Origin: Streptomyces violaceusniger Tu 4113
GTDB lineage: Bacteria > Actinomycetota > Actinomycetes > Streptomycetales > Streptomycetaceae
Reading direction: 5' to 3'
DNA length: 64,000 nucleotides
Assembly (NCBI RefSeq): GCF_000147815.2
Contig: NC_015957.1
Location: forward strand, 1-64,000
Shown: piece after piece, positions 21,356-30,470 of the stretch
Layout of the letters: every line of letters begins with the position of its first letter
Numbering within the stretch: position 1 is the first letter of the stretch
Notes under the pieces: model-generated
Databases searched by the model: none
The model's input: only the letters and a program-made list of their open reading frames with translations
What the model was told of the DNA's origin: nothing
Translations under genes and position numbers: made by a program

Positions 21356-21554
21356 TTGTCCACAGCAAGTGGTGGATCATACGCAACCTGTGGAGAACCT
21401 GCGTACGACCCCCGACTGACCTGCGTTTTCGCAGGAAGGCGGGGGTGTGAACGATCGAACAGACGCCCGTCGCCGGTCACACCGGCGTCAACACGGCGGA
21501 GGTTATCCACAGATCTTCTGAGTTTTCCCCGGCTGTGGATAACTCTGTGGACAA
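21356..21554. promoter_or_regulatory. Cluster of five DnaA boxes outside oriC
   Basis: Within 200 bp lie TTGTCCACA (21356), TGTGGAGAA (21389), TTATCCACA (21503), TGTGGATAA (21534) and TGTGGACAA (21546). Four are perfect strong-consensus boxes and three sit within 52 bp. The 335-bp gap is between the 3' ends of convergent genes, so the boxes are not a promoter operator. High-affinity DnaA-box clusters near oriC that moderate initiation are known in S. coelicolor (H69, H24, D78). This could be the equivalent of one of them, perhaps H69, from its neighbours crgA and pknB; that identity is from memory. Confidence 0.85.
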
Positions 21555-21582
21555 CCTGGGGACCGGCGTGGGGACAGCCGGG

Positions 21583-21840
21583 TCACTTCCACTGGGTGGA
21601 GACGACGAAGCCCGCGGCGATGAAGCCGAAGCCGACCACGATGTTCCAGTTGCCGAGCGACTTGACCGGCATATCGCCCGTGGTCACGTAGAAGATGACG
21701 ATCCACGCGAGGCCGATCAGGAACATGGCCAGCATCAGCGGTGCCACCCACCGGCGGCCGCTGTTCAAGTTGATGCTGGCTGCCTGCTTCGCCGGCGGCG
21801 GCGTGAAGTCGTCCTTCTTGCGGATCCGTGACTTCGGCAC
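21583..21840 (-). CDS. crgA: Cell division protein CrgA
   Basis: CrgA is a small membrane protein that inhibits or coordinates Z-ring formation in Streptomyces and bridges FtsZ and PBPs in mycobacteria. The 85-residue product starts [16 protein letters not shown]. It has two membrane helices (about 32-52 and 65-82) with the [17 protein letters not shown] and [13 protein letters not shown] segments. The GTG at 21840 has GGAG upstream. The longer in-frame reading to 22107 runs through the divergent promoter and is rejected. Confidence 0.95.
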   Translation of the reverse strand: MPKSRIRKKDDFTPPPAKQAASINLNSGRRWVAPLMLAMFLIGLAWIVIFYVTTGDMPVKSLGNWNIVVGFGFIAAGFVVSTQWK

Positions 21841-21985
21841 GAGGAACTCTCCTGTCGATGCGCTGCGTGACCGCGCTGGGATGTGTACGGACGGCGCCGG
21901 GGCGGGACAGCGACGGGGACCACGTCCCTCCCCCACACGTCCGTTAGCGTAGTCCTTCCGCGGCGTCGTAAGGAGTAAGGGTACG

Positions 21986-22756
21986 TTGAGCAATTCCGCT
22001 GACTCCCCCACCCCGGCGTCCCGCCGCCCCCGGTTCCGGCCCGTGCGACTGCTGACCGGCGCGGTCTTCGCGCTGGCCGGAGTGATCTTCTGGACCAGTT
22101 TCAACACGGCTCAGGGCACCAACATCCGCAGCGATGAATCGATGCTGCGGCTCTCCGATCTCATCCAGGAACGCAGCCGTAAGAACGGCACCCTGGGCGA
22201 CAGCACCGGCAAAATACGCTCCGAGGTCGACGCCCTCGCCCGCCGGGACAATGGCAGCACCCAGGCCGAGCGCCGCAAGCTGGCCGAGCTGGAGAAGACC
22301 GCCGGCACCAGGAAACTCTCCGGAGCCGGCCTTACGGTCACCCTCACCGACGCCCCGCCGAACGCCACCCCGCAGATCCCCGGCGTCCCGGATCCCCAGC
22401 CCAACGATCTCGTCATCCACCAGCAGGACCTGCAGGCCGTGGTCAACGCCCTGTGGCAGGGCGGCGCCAAGGGGATCAAGGTCATGGATCAGCGGCTGAT
22501 CTCCACCAGCGCGGTGCGCTGCGTCGGCAACACCCTGATCCTGCAGGGCCAGGTCTACTCACCGCCCTACAAGGTCACCGCCGTGGGTGACCGGGGCAAG
22601 CTGAGCGCCGCCCTCACCGCCTCGCCCACGATCCAGAACTACCGCAGCTATGTCGACGCGTACGGCCTCGGCTGGAAAGTCGACCAGCACGACAAGGTGA
22701 CTCTTCCCGGCTACTCCGGCACAGTGGATCTGCACCAGGCACAGCCCATCGGATAG
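21986..22756 (+). CDS. DUF881 family membrane protein
   Basis: The 256-residue protein has an N-terminal membrane helix (about 22-42, [18 protein letters not shown]), a coiled coil (about 55-105) and the extracytoplasmic DUF881 domain. Typical segments are [32 protein letters not shown] and [20 protein letters not shown]881 proteins are common beside division and sporulation genes in Gram-positives; their function is unclear. The start is TTG at 21986, supported by AAGGAGTAAGGG immediately before and no ATG or GTG nearby. It is divergent from crgA. Confidence 0.88.
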   Translation: MSNSADSPTPASRRPRFRPVRLLTGAVFALAGVIFWTSFNTAQGTNIRSDESMLRLSDLIQERSRKNGTLGDSTGKIRSEVDALARRDNGSTQAERRKLAELEKTAGTRKLSGAGLTVTLTDAPPNATPQIPGVPDPQPNDLVIHQQDLQAVVNALWQGGAKGIKVMDQRLISTSAVRCVGNTLILQGQVYSPPYKVTAVGDRGKLSAALTASPTIQNYRSYVDAYGLGWKVDQHDKVTLPGYSGTVDLHQAQPIG

Positions 22757-22824
22757 CACCGGCGGACACCGGTACGCGGCACGGGCCGGCGGTACGGGGT
22801 CAGCGGGGCGGACAGTGGGGGCCG

Positions 22825-23502
22825 ATGAGAACGCGGCTGATCGTCAGGACGCTCAGTGAGATCTGCGTCACCGTCGGAGCCCTGATCATCCTTTTGGTGG
22901 TCTACGTCCTGTACTGGACCTCGGTGCGGGCCGACCGGGCCATGGACGGCGAGATCGATCACCTCCAGGACCGATGGGCCACCGGCACGGTCACCGCCGG
23001 CGCCGAGCCCTCGTCCGAGCCCCGCCGCCACGAGTCCGGCGCCTCCTTCGCGATCATGTACATCCCGCGCTTCGGCGCCGGCTGGGCCAAGCCCGTCCTC
23101 GAGGGCACCGCCACCGGCACCCTGAAGAAGGGGCTCGGCCACTACTCCCGCACCGCCCGCCTCGGTGCCCTCGGCAACTTCGCCGTCGCCGGGCACCGCC
23201 GCACCTACGGCGACCCCTTCAAGGACTTCCCCGCGCTGCGCCCCGGTGACGCGGTGGTGCTGACCGACGGCACCACCTGGTTCACCTACCGCGTCGACCG
23301 GCGGCCCTACCGCACCCTGCCGACCGACACCGGGGTGATCGATCCGGTGCCGCGCGCGTCCGGTTTCCGGCGCCCCGGGCGCTATCTCACGCTGACGACC
23401 TGTGAGCCGGAGTGGGGCCACAGCCACCGCCTGATCACCTGGGCGCACCTCGACGCGACCCAATCGGTTGCCCAAGGCAAGCCCAAGGCTTTGTACAGGT
23501 GA
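22825..23502 (+). CDS. Class E sortase (first of three)
   Basis: Sortases cleave a C-terminal sorting signal and link the protein to cell-wall peptidoglycan; class E prefers LAXTG. The 225-residue protein has an N-terminal membrane helix (about 12-34). Its catalytic domain has His in VAGHRRTYG, Cys in LTTCEPEWGHSHR, and the downstream Arg. It is the most divergent of the three sortases here. It lies 68 bp after DUF881, in the same direction, and starts the run to the pabA-type gene and the other two sortases. Confidence 0.92.
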   Translation: MRTRLIVRTLSEICVTVGALIILLVVYVLYWTSVRADRAMDGEIDHLQDRWATGTVTAGAEPSSEPRRHESGASFAIMYIPRFGAGWAKPVLEGTATGTLKKGLGHYSRTARLGALGNFAVAGHRRTYGDPFKDFPALRPGDAVVLTDGTTWFTYRVDRRPYRTLPTDTGVIDPVPRASGFRRPGRYLTLTTCEPEWGHSHRLITWAHLDATQSVAQGKPKALYR

Positions 23503-23586
23503 CCCTCCGGCCCCACCCCGCGCCCCTTACTCTGGTGCTGCACTCCGGTGCTGCAATCGACTTCGTCATCGGTGAGTAGGGATGGC

Positions 23587-23763
23587 ATGTACGGCTGGAT
23601 CTGGCGGCATCTGCCGGGTAACGCATGGATGCGGGCGCTGATTTCGCTCGTGCTGGTGCTGGCGATCGTCTTCGTGCTCTTCCAGTACGTCTTCCCCTGG
23701 GCGGAGCCCCTGCTGCCGTTCAATGACGTGACGGTCGACGAGGGAATGGGGGGTCCGCGATGA
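23587..23763 (+). CDS. Small membrane protein
   Basis: The 58-residue product is MYGWIWRHLPGNAWMRALIS followed by one hydrophobic helix (to about residue 33) and a short outside tail DVTVDEGMGGPR. Start ATG 23587 is chosen because GTAGGG precedes it; the in-frame start at 23548 is possible. Its stop overlaps the next ATG by 4 bp, so it is coupled to the amidotransferase gene. No known function. It looks conserved in Streptomyces by context. Confidence 0.7.
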   Translation: MYGWIWRHLPGNAWMRALISLVLVLAIVFVLFQYVFPWAEPLLPFNDVTVDEGMGGPR

Positions 23764-24410
23764 GCGCGCGCATCCTGGTCGTCGACAACTACGACAGCTT
23801 CGTCTTCAACCTCGTCCAGTACCTCTACCAGCTCGGCGCCGAGTGCGAGGTGGTGCGCAACGACGAGGTCTCCCTCGCGCACGCCCAGGACGGCTTCGAC
23901 GGAGTCCTGCTGTCCCCCGGGCCCGGCACCCCGGAGGAGGCGGGGGTCTGCGTCGAGATGGTGCGGCACTGCGCGAGCACCGGGGTACCGGTGTTCGGCG
24001 TCTGCCTGGGGATGCAGTCCATGGCCGTCGCCTACGGCGGCGTCGTCGGACGGGCCCCGGAGCTGCTGCACGGCAAGACCTCGCTGGTGACCCATGAGGG
24101 CACCGGCGTCTTCAGCGGACTGCCCACGCCCTTCACCGCCACCCGCTACCACTCGCTGGCCGTGGAACGGGGGACGGTGCCCCCGGAGTTGGAGATCACG
24201 GCCTGGACGGAGACCGGCATCGCCATGGGGCTGCGCCACCGTGCACTGCGGGTCGAGGGCGTCCAGTTCCACCCCGAGTCGGTCCTCACCGAATGGGGCC
24301 ATCTGATGCTCGCCAACTGGCTGGTGGAGTGCGGGGACACGGATGCCGTGGGGCGGTCCGCGGGGCTCGCCCCGGTGGTCGGGGCGGTCGGCGGTAAGGC
24401 CGGCGAGTGA
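23760..24410 (+). CDS. pabA: Aminodeoxychorismate / anthranilate synthase component II (glutamine amidotransferase)
   Basis: This class I glutamine amidotransferase releases ammonia for component I, giving 4-amino-4-deoxychorismate (folate) or anthranilate (tryptophan). The 216-residue protein starts ARILVVDNYDSFVFNLVQYL. The nucleophile Cys is in GVCLGMQ, and the triad His and Glu are in VQFHPESVLTEWGH. An oxyanion-loop segment reads LLSPGPGTPEEAG. Mycobacteria carry the equivalent gene, called trpG, beside pknB. No component I gene is near, so I cannot tell pabA from trpG. It overlaps both neighbours by 4 bp. Confidence 0.9.
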   Translation: MSARILVVDNYDSFVFNLVQYLYQLGAECEVVRNDEVSLAHAQDGFDGVLLSPGPGTPEEAGVCVEMVRHCASTGVPVFGVCLGMQSMAVAYGGVVGRAPELLHGKTSLVTHEGTGVFSGLPTPFTATRYHSLAVERGTVPPELEITAWTETGIAMGLRHRALRVEGVQFHPESVLTEWGHLMLANWLVECGDTDAVGRSAGLAPVVGAVGGKAGE

Positions 24411-25930
24411 CCGGACCGCGCCCTGAGCGCGAGGGCGCCGGCCACGGCGCCCGGGAGCCCGCCCCGTACGCGCCGTACGGGTCTCATGAGCAGCACGCCG
24501 CCCATGACGCCCATGGCGCGCATGGGGGCCGCGACGCACATGGCGCGGTGGGCCCGGACGCGTTCGCGGCGGCCGCGGAGGGCCTACGGGACCCGCTGGC
24601 AGACCCGCTGCCGGACTCTGCCCCGGCCGGGCCCTCCGCCCCGGCCGGGCCCACGGGGCGGGCCATGGGCACCGCGTCGCTCTCCGTGCCGCCGCCCACC
24701 GGCCGCCGACGGCGCGCCCGCCCGGCCCCCGCGGGGCCGGAGGAGGGCGCTGAGGCCGCCGGGCCGCCCACGGGGCGCCGACGCGCCCGTGCGGCTTCCT
24801 CGGGGCCCTCAGGGTCCTCGGGGCCCTCAGGGGCCGCACACGCCGCTCAGACGCCCGTACGCGCCCCGGGGACGCCCGCACGTTCCTCCGAGCCGTCCGC
24901 ACGCGTCCCGGAGGCCGCGGAGACGGCCGTCCTGCCCCCGGTGACGCCCCGGGGCGCCGACGAGACGGTCGCTCTGCGCGCTGTGGAGGCGGCGCCCGCC
25001 GACCGGACCATGGCGCTGCGCAAGGTCGAGCCGGACCGGGACAGCGGCGCCGAGCCCCCGCCCTACGGCCGGGCCGCCCGCCGTAAGGCCGCCCAGGGGG
25101 CCGGGAAGCGCGCCGGACGGCATGGCTCCCGCGCCCGGCCCGGCACGGCCGAGGCGGGCGCCACAGGGCCCACGGAGGGCGCGGGGAGCGCCGCGGACGC
25201 CGCGCCCCGCACCCGTATGGAGGCCAAGCGCGCCGCGCGGGCCCGTAAGGACAGCCCCGGGGTGGTGGCGAGCCGGGTGGTCGGCGAGCTGTTCATCACG
25301 CTCGGCGTGGTGATGCTGCTCTTCGTCACCTATCAGCTGTGGTGGACGAACATCCGTGCCCATCAGCAGGCCAACGGCGCCGCGAACAACCTGCAGAAGA
25401 AGTGGGACGAGAACGGCGGCGACGACCGGGACCCGGGCACCTTCTCCCCCGGGCAGGGCTTCGCGATCATCTACATCCCCAAGCTGGATGTGAAGGCCCC
25501 GATCGCGGAGGGCATCGACAAGCACAAGGTGCTCGACCGCGGCATGGTCGGCCACTACGGCAAGAGCCCGCTGAAGACCGCCATGCCGTGGGACAAGAAG
25601 GGCAACTTCGCGCTCGCCGGGCATCGCAACACCCATGGCGAGCCGTTCCGCTACATCAACCGCCTCAAGCCCGGCGACGAGATCGTCGTCGAGACGCAGA
25701 GCCGGTACTACACCTATGCGATGAGCAGCATCCTGCCGCAGACGTCGCCGTCCAACACGGGCGTCATCAAGCCGGTGCCGCCCGGCTCCGGCTTCACCGA
25801 GCCGGGCCGGTACATCACGCTGACCACCTGCACCCCCGAATTCACCAGCACCTACCGGATGATCCTCTGGGGCAAGATGGTCGAGGAGCGGCCGCGTAGC
25901 AAGGGAAAGCCGGACGCGCTGGTCGAATGA
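24407..25930 (+). CDS. Class E sortase with long N-terminal disordered region (second)
   Basis: The 507-residue protein has about 280 residues of low-complexity Ala/Pro/Arg/Gly sequence, probably cytoplasmic. One membrane helix (about 288-312) and the sortase domain follow. Catalytic residues are His in LAGHRNTHG, Cys in LTTCTPEFTSTYR, and the Arg after it. It is closely related to the third sortase (MPWDKKGNF in both). The GTG at 24407 overlaps the amidotransferase stop. The adjacent S. coelicolor pair SrtE1 and SrtE2, needed for aerial growth through chaplin anchoring, lies at the same locus (from memory). This and the next gene are their likely counterparts. Confidence 0.92.
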   Translation: MTGPRPEREGAGHGAREPAPYAPYGSHEQHAAHDAHGAHGGRDAHGAVGPDAFAAAAEGLRDPLADPLPDSAPAGPSAPAGPTGRAMGTASLSVPPPTGRRRRARPAPAGPEEGAEAAGPPTGRRRARAASSGPSGSSGPSGAAHAAQTPVRAPGTPARSSEPSARVPEAAETAVLPPVTPRGADETVALRAVEAAPADRTMALRKVEPDRDSGAEPPPYGRAARRKAAQGAGKRAGRHGSRARPGTAEAGATGPTEGAGSAADAAPRTRMEAKRAARARKDSPGVVASRVVGELFITLGVVMLLFVTYQLWWTNIRAHQQANGAANNLQKKWDENGGDDRDPGTFSPGQGFAIIYIPKLDVKAPIAEGIDKHKVLDRGMVGHYGKSPLKTAMPWDKKGNFALAGHRNTHGEPFRYINRLKPGDEIVVETQSRYYTYAMSSILPQTSPSNTGVIKPVPPGSGFTEPGRYITLTTCTPEFTSTYRMILWGKMVEERPRSKGKPDALVE

Positions 25931-25970
25931 GCGGGTACAGCCGGGAAACCAGAAAAAGGGGTACGACGCG

Positions 25971-26711
25971 GTGGCACGGACCGACCACGACGAGCGGCAG
26001 GACCGGCACCCCGGCCCGCCCGCAACGCCCAGCCGTCGTCCCGGCCGTGGGTGGGTAGCCGCGGCCATCGCGGTCTTCGGCGAGCTGCTGATCACCGCGG
26101 GGCTGATCCTCGCGCTGTTCGTCGTCTACTCGCTGTGGTGGACCAACGTCCTGGCCGACCGTGAGGCGAAGAAGCAGGGCGACCGGGTGCGCAAGCACTG
26201 GTCGCAGCAGGGGCCGGGCAGGCTGGACACCAAGAACGGCATCGGCTTCCTGCACGTACCGTCCATGCACAACGGCGACGTGCTGGTCAAGAAGGGCACC
26301 AGCACCGAGACCCTCAACGACGGCGTGGCCGGCTACTACACCCAGCCGGTCAAGTCCGCGATGCCGTGGGACAAGAAGGGCAACTTCAGCCTGGCCGCGC
26401 ACCGGGACGGGCACGGCGCGAAATTCCACAACATCGACAAGGTCCACGACGGCGACGCGGTGGTCTTCGAGACCCGCGACACCTGGTACGTCTACAAGGT
26501 CTACGCGACGCTGCCGGAGACCTCGAAGTACAACGTGGACGTGCTGAACGCGGTCCCGAAGGAGTCGGGCCGGAAGCGGCCGGGCCGCTACATCACGCTC
26601 TCGACCTGCACCCCCGTCTACACCTCCCGCCACCGCTACATCGTCTGGGGCGAACTGGAGCGCACCGAGAAGGTCGACGCGGACCGCACGCCCCCCAAGG
26701 AACTGCGCTGA
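25971..26711 (+). CDS. Class E sortase (third)
   Basis: The 246-residue protein has an N-terminal basic stretch and a membrane helix (about 30-56). Its sortase domain has His in LAAHRDGHG and Cys in LSTCTPVYTSRHR. It shares MPWDKKGNF with the second sortase, and the helix-proximal YSLWWTNV matches YQLWWTNI, so the two are tandem duplicates that diverged. GTG 25971 is preceded by AGGGGTACGAC. It ends at a terminator facing pknB. Confidence 0.92.
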   Translation: MARTDHDERQDRHPGPPATPSRRPGRGWVAAAIAVFGELLITAGLILALFVVYSLWWTNVLADREAKKQGDRVRKHWSQQGPGRLDTKNGIGFLHVPSMHNGDVLVKKGTSTETLNDGVAGYYTQPVKSAMPWDKKGNFSLAAHRDGHGAKFHNIDKVHDGDAVVFETRDTWYVYKVYATLPETSKYNVDVLNAVPKESGRKRPGRYITLSTCTPVYTSRHRYIVWGELERTEKVDADRTPPKELR

Positions 26712-26759
26712 CCCCCTCGGGACGGCCTCCCGGCCCCTCGGACGGTCGCTGAGCACGAA

Positions 26760-26797
26760 GAAGCCCCCGGCACCCTGCTCAGGATGCCGGGGGCTTC
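26760..26797. terminator. Bidirectional terminator between sortase and pknB
   Basis: The 13-bp perfect arms GAAGCCCCCGGCA/TGCCGGGGGCTTC surround a 12-nt loop. It lies between convergent genes. Confidence 0.87.
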
Positions 26798-26817
26798 CCC
26801 GTGTCACTGCTCAGCGT

Positions 26818-28830
26818 CTAGAAGCCGTTCTGGCCGCCGAAGATGCCTCCGCCGTCCCCGCCTCCGTTGCCGTTCCCTCCGTTGCCCTGCCCGGCGACCG
26901 TGATGAGGTTCACGGACTGGCCCTTGGGCACTTGGGTGCCCGCACCGGGCTGGCTGGCCACCACGGTGGCCTCGTCGTCCTGCGGACCGGTGATGTTGCC
27001 CACGTTCAGGCCCAGGTCCTGGAGCGCCTTCTTGGCGTCCTTGAGCTTCTGGCCGCCCAGGTTGGGCACCGGCACGTTCTCCGCGGCTGCCTTGGCGACG
27101 GTCAGCGTGACCGTCGAACCGGGCAGGACCTCCTGGCCGCCCTTGGGCGTCTGGTCGGTGACCGTACCGGCCTCGACGTCGCCGTTGTCGACCTCCTGCG
27201 TCTGGACCTTGAGGCCCTTCCCCTGGAGGGCGGCCGTGGCGTCCGCGACCTTCTGCGTGGTCACGTCCGGGACGGTGACCTTCTGCTGTGCCTCGGCGAC
27301 GGTCAGGGTGATCGTGGCGCCCTTCGCGACCTTCTTGCCGCCCTTCGGGTTCTGGTCGATCACCTTGCCGGCGGTCTGGTCCGACTGCTGGGTCTTCTGC
27401 TCGACCTTGAAGCCCTTGGCCTCGAGCTGATCCTTGGCCGACGCGTACTGCACGTTCAGGACGTCCGGCACCTCGACCCTCGCCGCGGGCTTGGGGCCCT
27501 TGGACATGGTCAGCTCGACCACGCCGTACCGCTTGATCTCGCCGCCGCTCTCGGGGTTCTGCTCGCAGACGGTGTCCTTGTCCGCGTTCTCGCAGAACTT
27601 GGAGCCGACGTTCTTGATCTTGAAGTCGCCGTTCTCCCCTTGGCTCTTGGCGTCGGCGATCGTCTTGCCGACGAGATTGGGGACCGGGACCATGCCGTCG
27701 TTCTTACCGCCGCCGAACAGCGACTTCCCGATGAAGATCGCGCCGACCAGCACCAGTATCCCCGCGACGATCAGCAGGATCGTCGAGAGGTTGCTCTTCT
27801 TGCCGGAGCCCCCGCGCCCCCGGCCACGGTCCGGCCGCTCGTCGTAGCCGAAGCCCCCGTCGTCATCGCGCATCGGCGGAAGCATCGAGGTCTGCGCCCC
27901 GGCACCGGCGTTCTGCGGCCGCAGCATCGCGGTGGGCTGGTCCTCGGAGCCGTAGCCGACCGCGCCCAGCGCGGCGGTGGCGGCCACCGGCTGTCCCTCC
28001 AGGGCCGCTTCGATGTCGGCACGCATCTCGTCGGCCGACTGGTAGCGGTAGTCGGGGTCCTTGACCAGCGCCCGCAGGACGATGGCGTCCATCTCCGGGG
28101 TGATCTCGGGGTCGTAGGTGCTCGGCGACTGCGGGTCCTCCCGCACATGCTGATACGCGACGGCCACCGGGGAGTCGCCCACGAACGGCGGCCTTACGGT
28201 CAGCAGCTCGTAGAGCAGACACCCGGTGGAGTACAGGTCGCTGCGCGCGTCGACGGTCTCGCCCTTGGCCTGCTCGGGGGAGAGGTACTGGGCGGTGCCG
28301 ATGACGGCGGCCGTCTGCGTCATGGTCATACCGGCGTCGCCCATGGCGCGGGCGATGCCGAAGTCCATCACCTTGACCTGGCCGTCCCGCGTGAGCATGA
28401 CGTTGGCCGGCTTGATGTCCCGGTGGACGATGTTGTTGCGGTGCGAGTACTCGAGTGCCTGGAGGATTCCGGTGGTCATCTCCAGCGAGCGCTCGGGGAG
28501 CAGCTTTCTGCCCGAGTGGAGAAGCTCACGCAGCGTGGAACCGTCGACGTACTCCATCACGATGTAGGGGATCGAGACACCGTCGACGTAGTCCTCGCCG
28601 GTGTCGTAGACCGCGACGATCGCGGGATGGTTGAGCGAGGCGGCCGACTGGGCCTCTCGGCGGAACCGGGCCTGGAAGGACGGGTCACGGGCGAGGTCCG
28701 CCCGGAGCGTCTTCACAGCGACAGTACGGCCGAGGCGGGTGTCGTGCGCGAGGTAGACCTCCGCCATGCCACCGCGGCCGAGCACTGAGCCCAGCTCATA
28801 CCGGCCGCCGAGGCGACGCGGCTCTTCCAT
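26818..28830 (-). CDS. pknB: Ser/Thr protein kinase PknB with four PASTA domains
   Basis: PknB is a membrane kinase that senses peptidoglycan fragments and regulates growth and division. From ATG 28830 (GGAG 7-10 bp upstream) the product is 670 residues. The kinase domain has Gly loop GRGGMAEVY, Lys40, HRDIKPAN with Asp138 (same numbers as M. tuberculosis PknB), DFG and SPEQ. The juxtamembrane region is Asp/Gly/Arg-rich. One membrane helix follows (about 365-385), then four extracellular PASTA repeats (from about 396) and a Gly/Asn-rich tail. It is the last gene of the fhaA-fhaB-pstP-rodA-pbpA-pknB set. The longer in-frame start at 28899 is rejected. Confidence 0.96.
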   Translation of the reverse strand: MEEPRRLGGRYELGSVLGRGGMAEVYLAHDTRLGRTVAVKTLRADLARDPSFQARFRREAQSAASLNHPAIVAVYDTGEDYVDGVSIPYIVMEYVDGSTLRELLHSGRKLLPERSLEMTTGILQALEYSHRNNIVHRDIKPANVMLTRDGQVKVMDFGIARAMGDAGMTMTQTAAVIGTAQYLSPEQAKGETVDARSDLYSTGCLLYELLTVRPPFVGDSPVAVAYQHVREDPQSPSTYDPEITPEMDAIVLRALVKDPDYRYQSADEMRADIEAALEGQPVAATAALGAVGYGSEDQPTAMLRPQNAGAGAQTSMLPPMRDDDGGFGYDERPDRGRGRGGSGKKSNLSTILLIVAGILVLVGAIFIGKSLFGGGKNDGMVPVPNLVGKTIADAKSQGENGDFKIKNVGSKFCENADKDTVCEQNPESGGEIKRYGVVELTMSKGPKPAARVEVPDVLNVQYASAKDQLEAKGFKVEQKTQQSDQTAGKVIDQNPKGGKKVAKGATITLTVAEAQQKVTVPDVTTQKVADATAALQGKGLKVQTQEVDNGDVEAGTVTDQTPKGGQEVLPGSTVTLTVAKAAAENVPVPNLGGQKLKDAKKALQDLGLNVGNITGPQDDEATVVASQPGAGTQVPKGQSVNLITVAGQGNGGNGNGGGDGGGIFGGQNGF

Positions 28831-28997
28831 AGCTACTCCAGCCCTCTTCCGTGGTTCCCGGCCGCACCTGTGGGGGCCGGCGAAGTGCTGCTCGCGCATA
28901 CCGTACCCGGCACGTCTTACGGGACCCGGCCTCAGTCGCTATCTGATACCGGACCGGTACGGCGACGTGCGGGATTGATATCCGGACGTGACGGGGG

Positions 28998-30470
28998 TCA
29001 CTTGTCGCTCTCGGTTTCCAGTACGGCCCGCATCACGCTCTTGGCGATCGGCGCGGCCAGCTTGCCACCGGCGATGTCGCCACGGAGGGTGTCGGACCCT
29101 TCGATGACCACCGCGACCGCGACCGGCGAGCCGTTGTTCCCCTTGGCGTAGGAGATGAACCACGCGTAGGGGTTCTTGCTGTTGGCGACGCCGTGCTGCG
29201 CGGTACCGGTCTTGCCGCCGACCGTGACGCCCGGGATCTGGGCGCTGGTGCCGGTGCCCTCCTTGACCACGGTCTCCATCATGCTCTGGAGCTTCTGGGC
29301 GTTCTCCGAGCTGAGCGGCTGGCTCATCTGCTCCGGGTCGGTCTGCTCGATGGTGTTGAGGTTGGGCGCGCGCAGCGAGTCGACCATGTACGGCTTCATC
29401 AGCTTGCCGTCATTGGCGACCGCGGAGGCGACCATCGCCATCTGCAGCGGGGTGGCCCGGTTGTCGAACTGGCCGATGGACGACATCGCGTTGCCCGGCT
29501 GGTCCATCTTCTTGGGGTAGACGCTGGCGTTGGTGCGGACCGGCGTCAGGACCTCCTTGTTGAAGCCGAACTTCTCGGCCTCCTCGAGCATCTTGTCCTT
29601 GCCGAGGTCGTCACCGAGCTTGCCGAAGACCGTGTTGCAGGAGTAGCGGAGCGCCTGCCGCAGCGAGGCGTCCTTGCAGGGGATGTTCCCCTCGTTGGGC
29701 AGCGGCTGGGTGGACAGCGGGAGCTTCCAGGGGTCCGGGGAATCGGTCGGCCCGTCGATGTCCGCGTACTTGCCGTTCTCCAGCGCGGCCGCCGCGGTGA
29801 CGACCTTGAAGGTCGAGCCGGGCGGGTAGGTCTGCCGCAGCGCCCGGTTGAGCATCGGGTCGTCCTTGTCGACGTCCGGCTTGAGCGCGTTGTACGCGTC
29901 GGAGTCCTTCTTGGAGGCGCCCGCGATCTTCGAGGGGTCGTAGCTCGGGGTGGAGGCGAGGGCGAGGATCTTGCCGGTGCGCGGGTCGAGCGCGGCGACG
30001 GCGCCCTTCTTGTTACCGAGGCCCTCGAACGCGGCCTTCTGGGCCTTGCCGTTCAGGGTGGTGATGACGTCGCCGCCCTTCTGCTTCTTGCCGGTGATCA
30101 TGTCGATCGTCCGGTTGAAGAAGAGGCGGTCGTCGTTGCCCGTAAGGATTTGGTCTTCGAGCTTCTCGATCTGGTTGGCGTCGAAGGCCTGCGAGGCGAA
30201 CCCCGTGACCGGTGCCCACATGGGACCGTTCTTGTAGGTGCGCTTGTACTTGAAGTCGGTGCCGTTGGTCTCGACGGATCCGGTGATCGGCTGGCCGTCG
30301 ACGATGATGTTGCCGCGCGGCTGGCCGTAACGGGCGATCAGGACCCTGCGGTTCTTCTCGTGGTTCTTGAGCTCGTCGGCCTGGACGTACTGGACCCAGT
30401 TGTCCCGCAGCAGCAGGGCGAAGACGAGAAGTCCACAGAAGATCGCGATACGGCGCAGCGGCTTGTTCAC
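28998..30470 (-). CDS. pbpA: Penicillin-binding protein A (class B transpeptidase)
   Basis: This class B PBP cross-links peptidoglycan together with a SEDS glycosyltransferase. The 490-residue protein has an N-terminal membrane anchor (about 8-22) and a dimerisation domain. The transpeptidase motifs are STFK (Ser219), SCN in RYSCNTVF, and KTG in GGKTGTAQHG. GTG 30470 overlaps the rodA stop, so the SEDS partner and PBP are translationally coupled. In mycobacteria PBPA is a PknB substrate; that link is plausible here by synteny. 167 bp separate it from pknB. Confidence 0.95.
   Translation of the reverse strand: MNKPLRRIAIFCGLLVFALLLRDNWVQYVQADELKNHEKNRRVLIARYGQPRGNIIVDGQPITGSVETNGTDFKYKRTYKNGPMWAPVTGFASQAFDANQIEKLEDQILTGNDDRLFFNRTIDMITGKKQKGGDVITTLNGKAQKAAFEGLGNKKGAVAALDPRTGKILALASTPSYDPSKIAGASKKDSDAYNALKPDVDKDDPMLNRALRQTYPPGSTFKVVTAAAALENGKYADIDGPTDSPDPWKLPLSTQPLPNEGNIPCKDASLRQALRYSCNTVFGKLGDDLGKDKMLEEAEKFGFNKEVLTPVRTNASVYPKKMDQPGNAMSSIGQFDNRATPLQMAMVASAVANDGKLMKPYMVDSLRAPNLNTIEQTDPEQMSQPLSSENAQKLQSMMETVVKEGTGTSAQIPGVTVGGKTGTAQHGVANSKNPYAWFISYAKGNNGSPVAVAVVIEGSDTLRGDIAGGKLAAPIAKSVMRAVLETESDK

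Noticed and set aside
24407..25930. Sortase 2 as two genes (disordered protein plus sortase)
   Set aside because: The frame is continuous and no ribosome site was seen before the membrane helix. Long disordered N termini are seen in this family.
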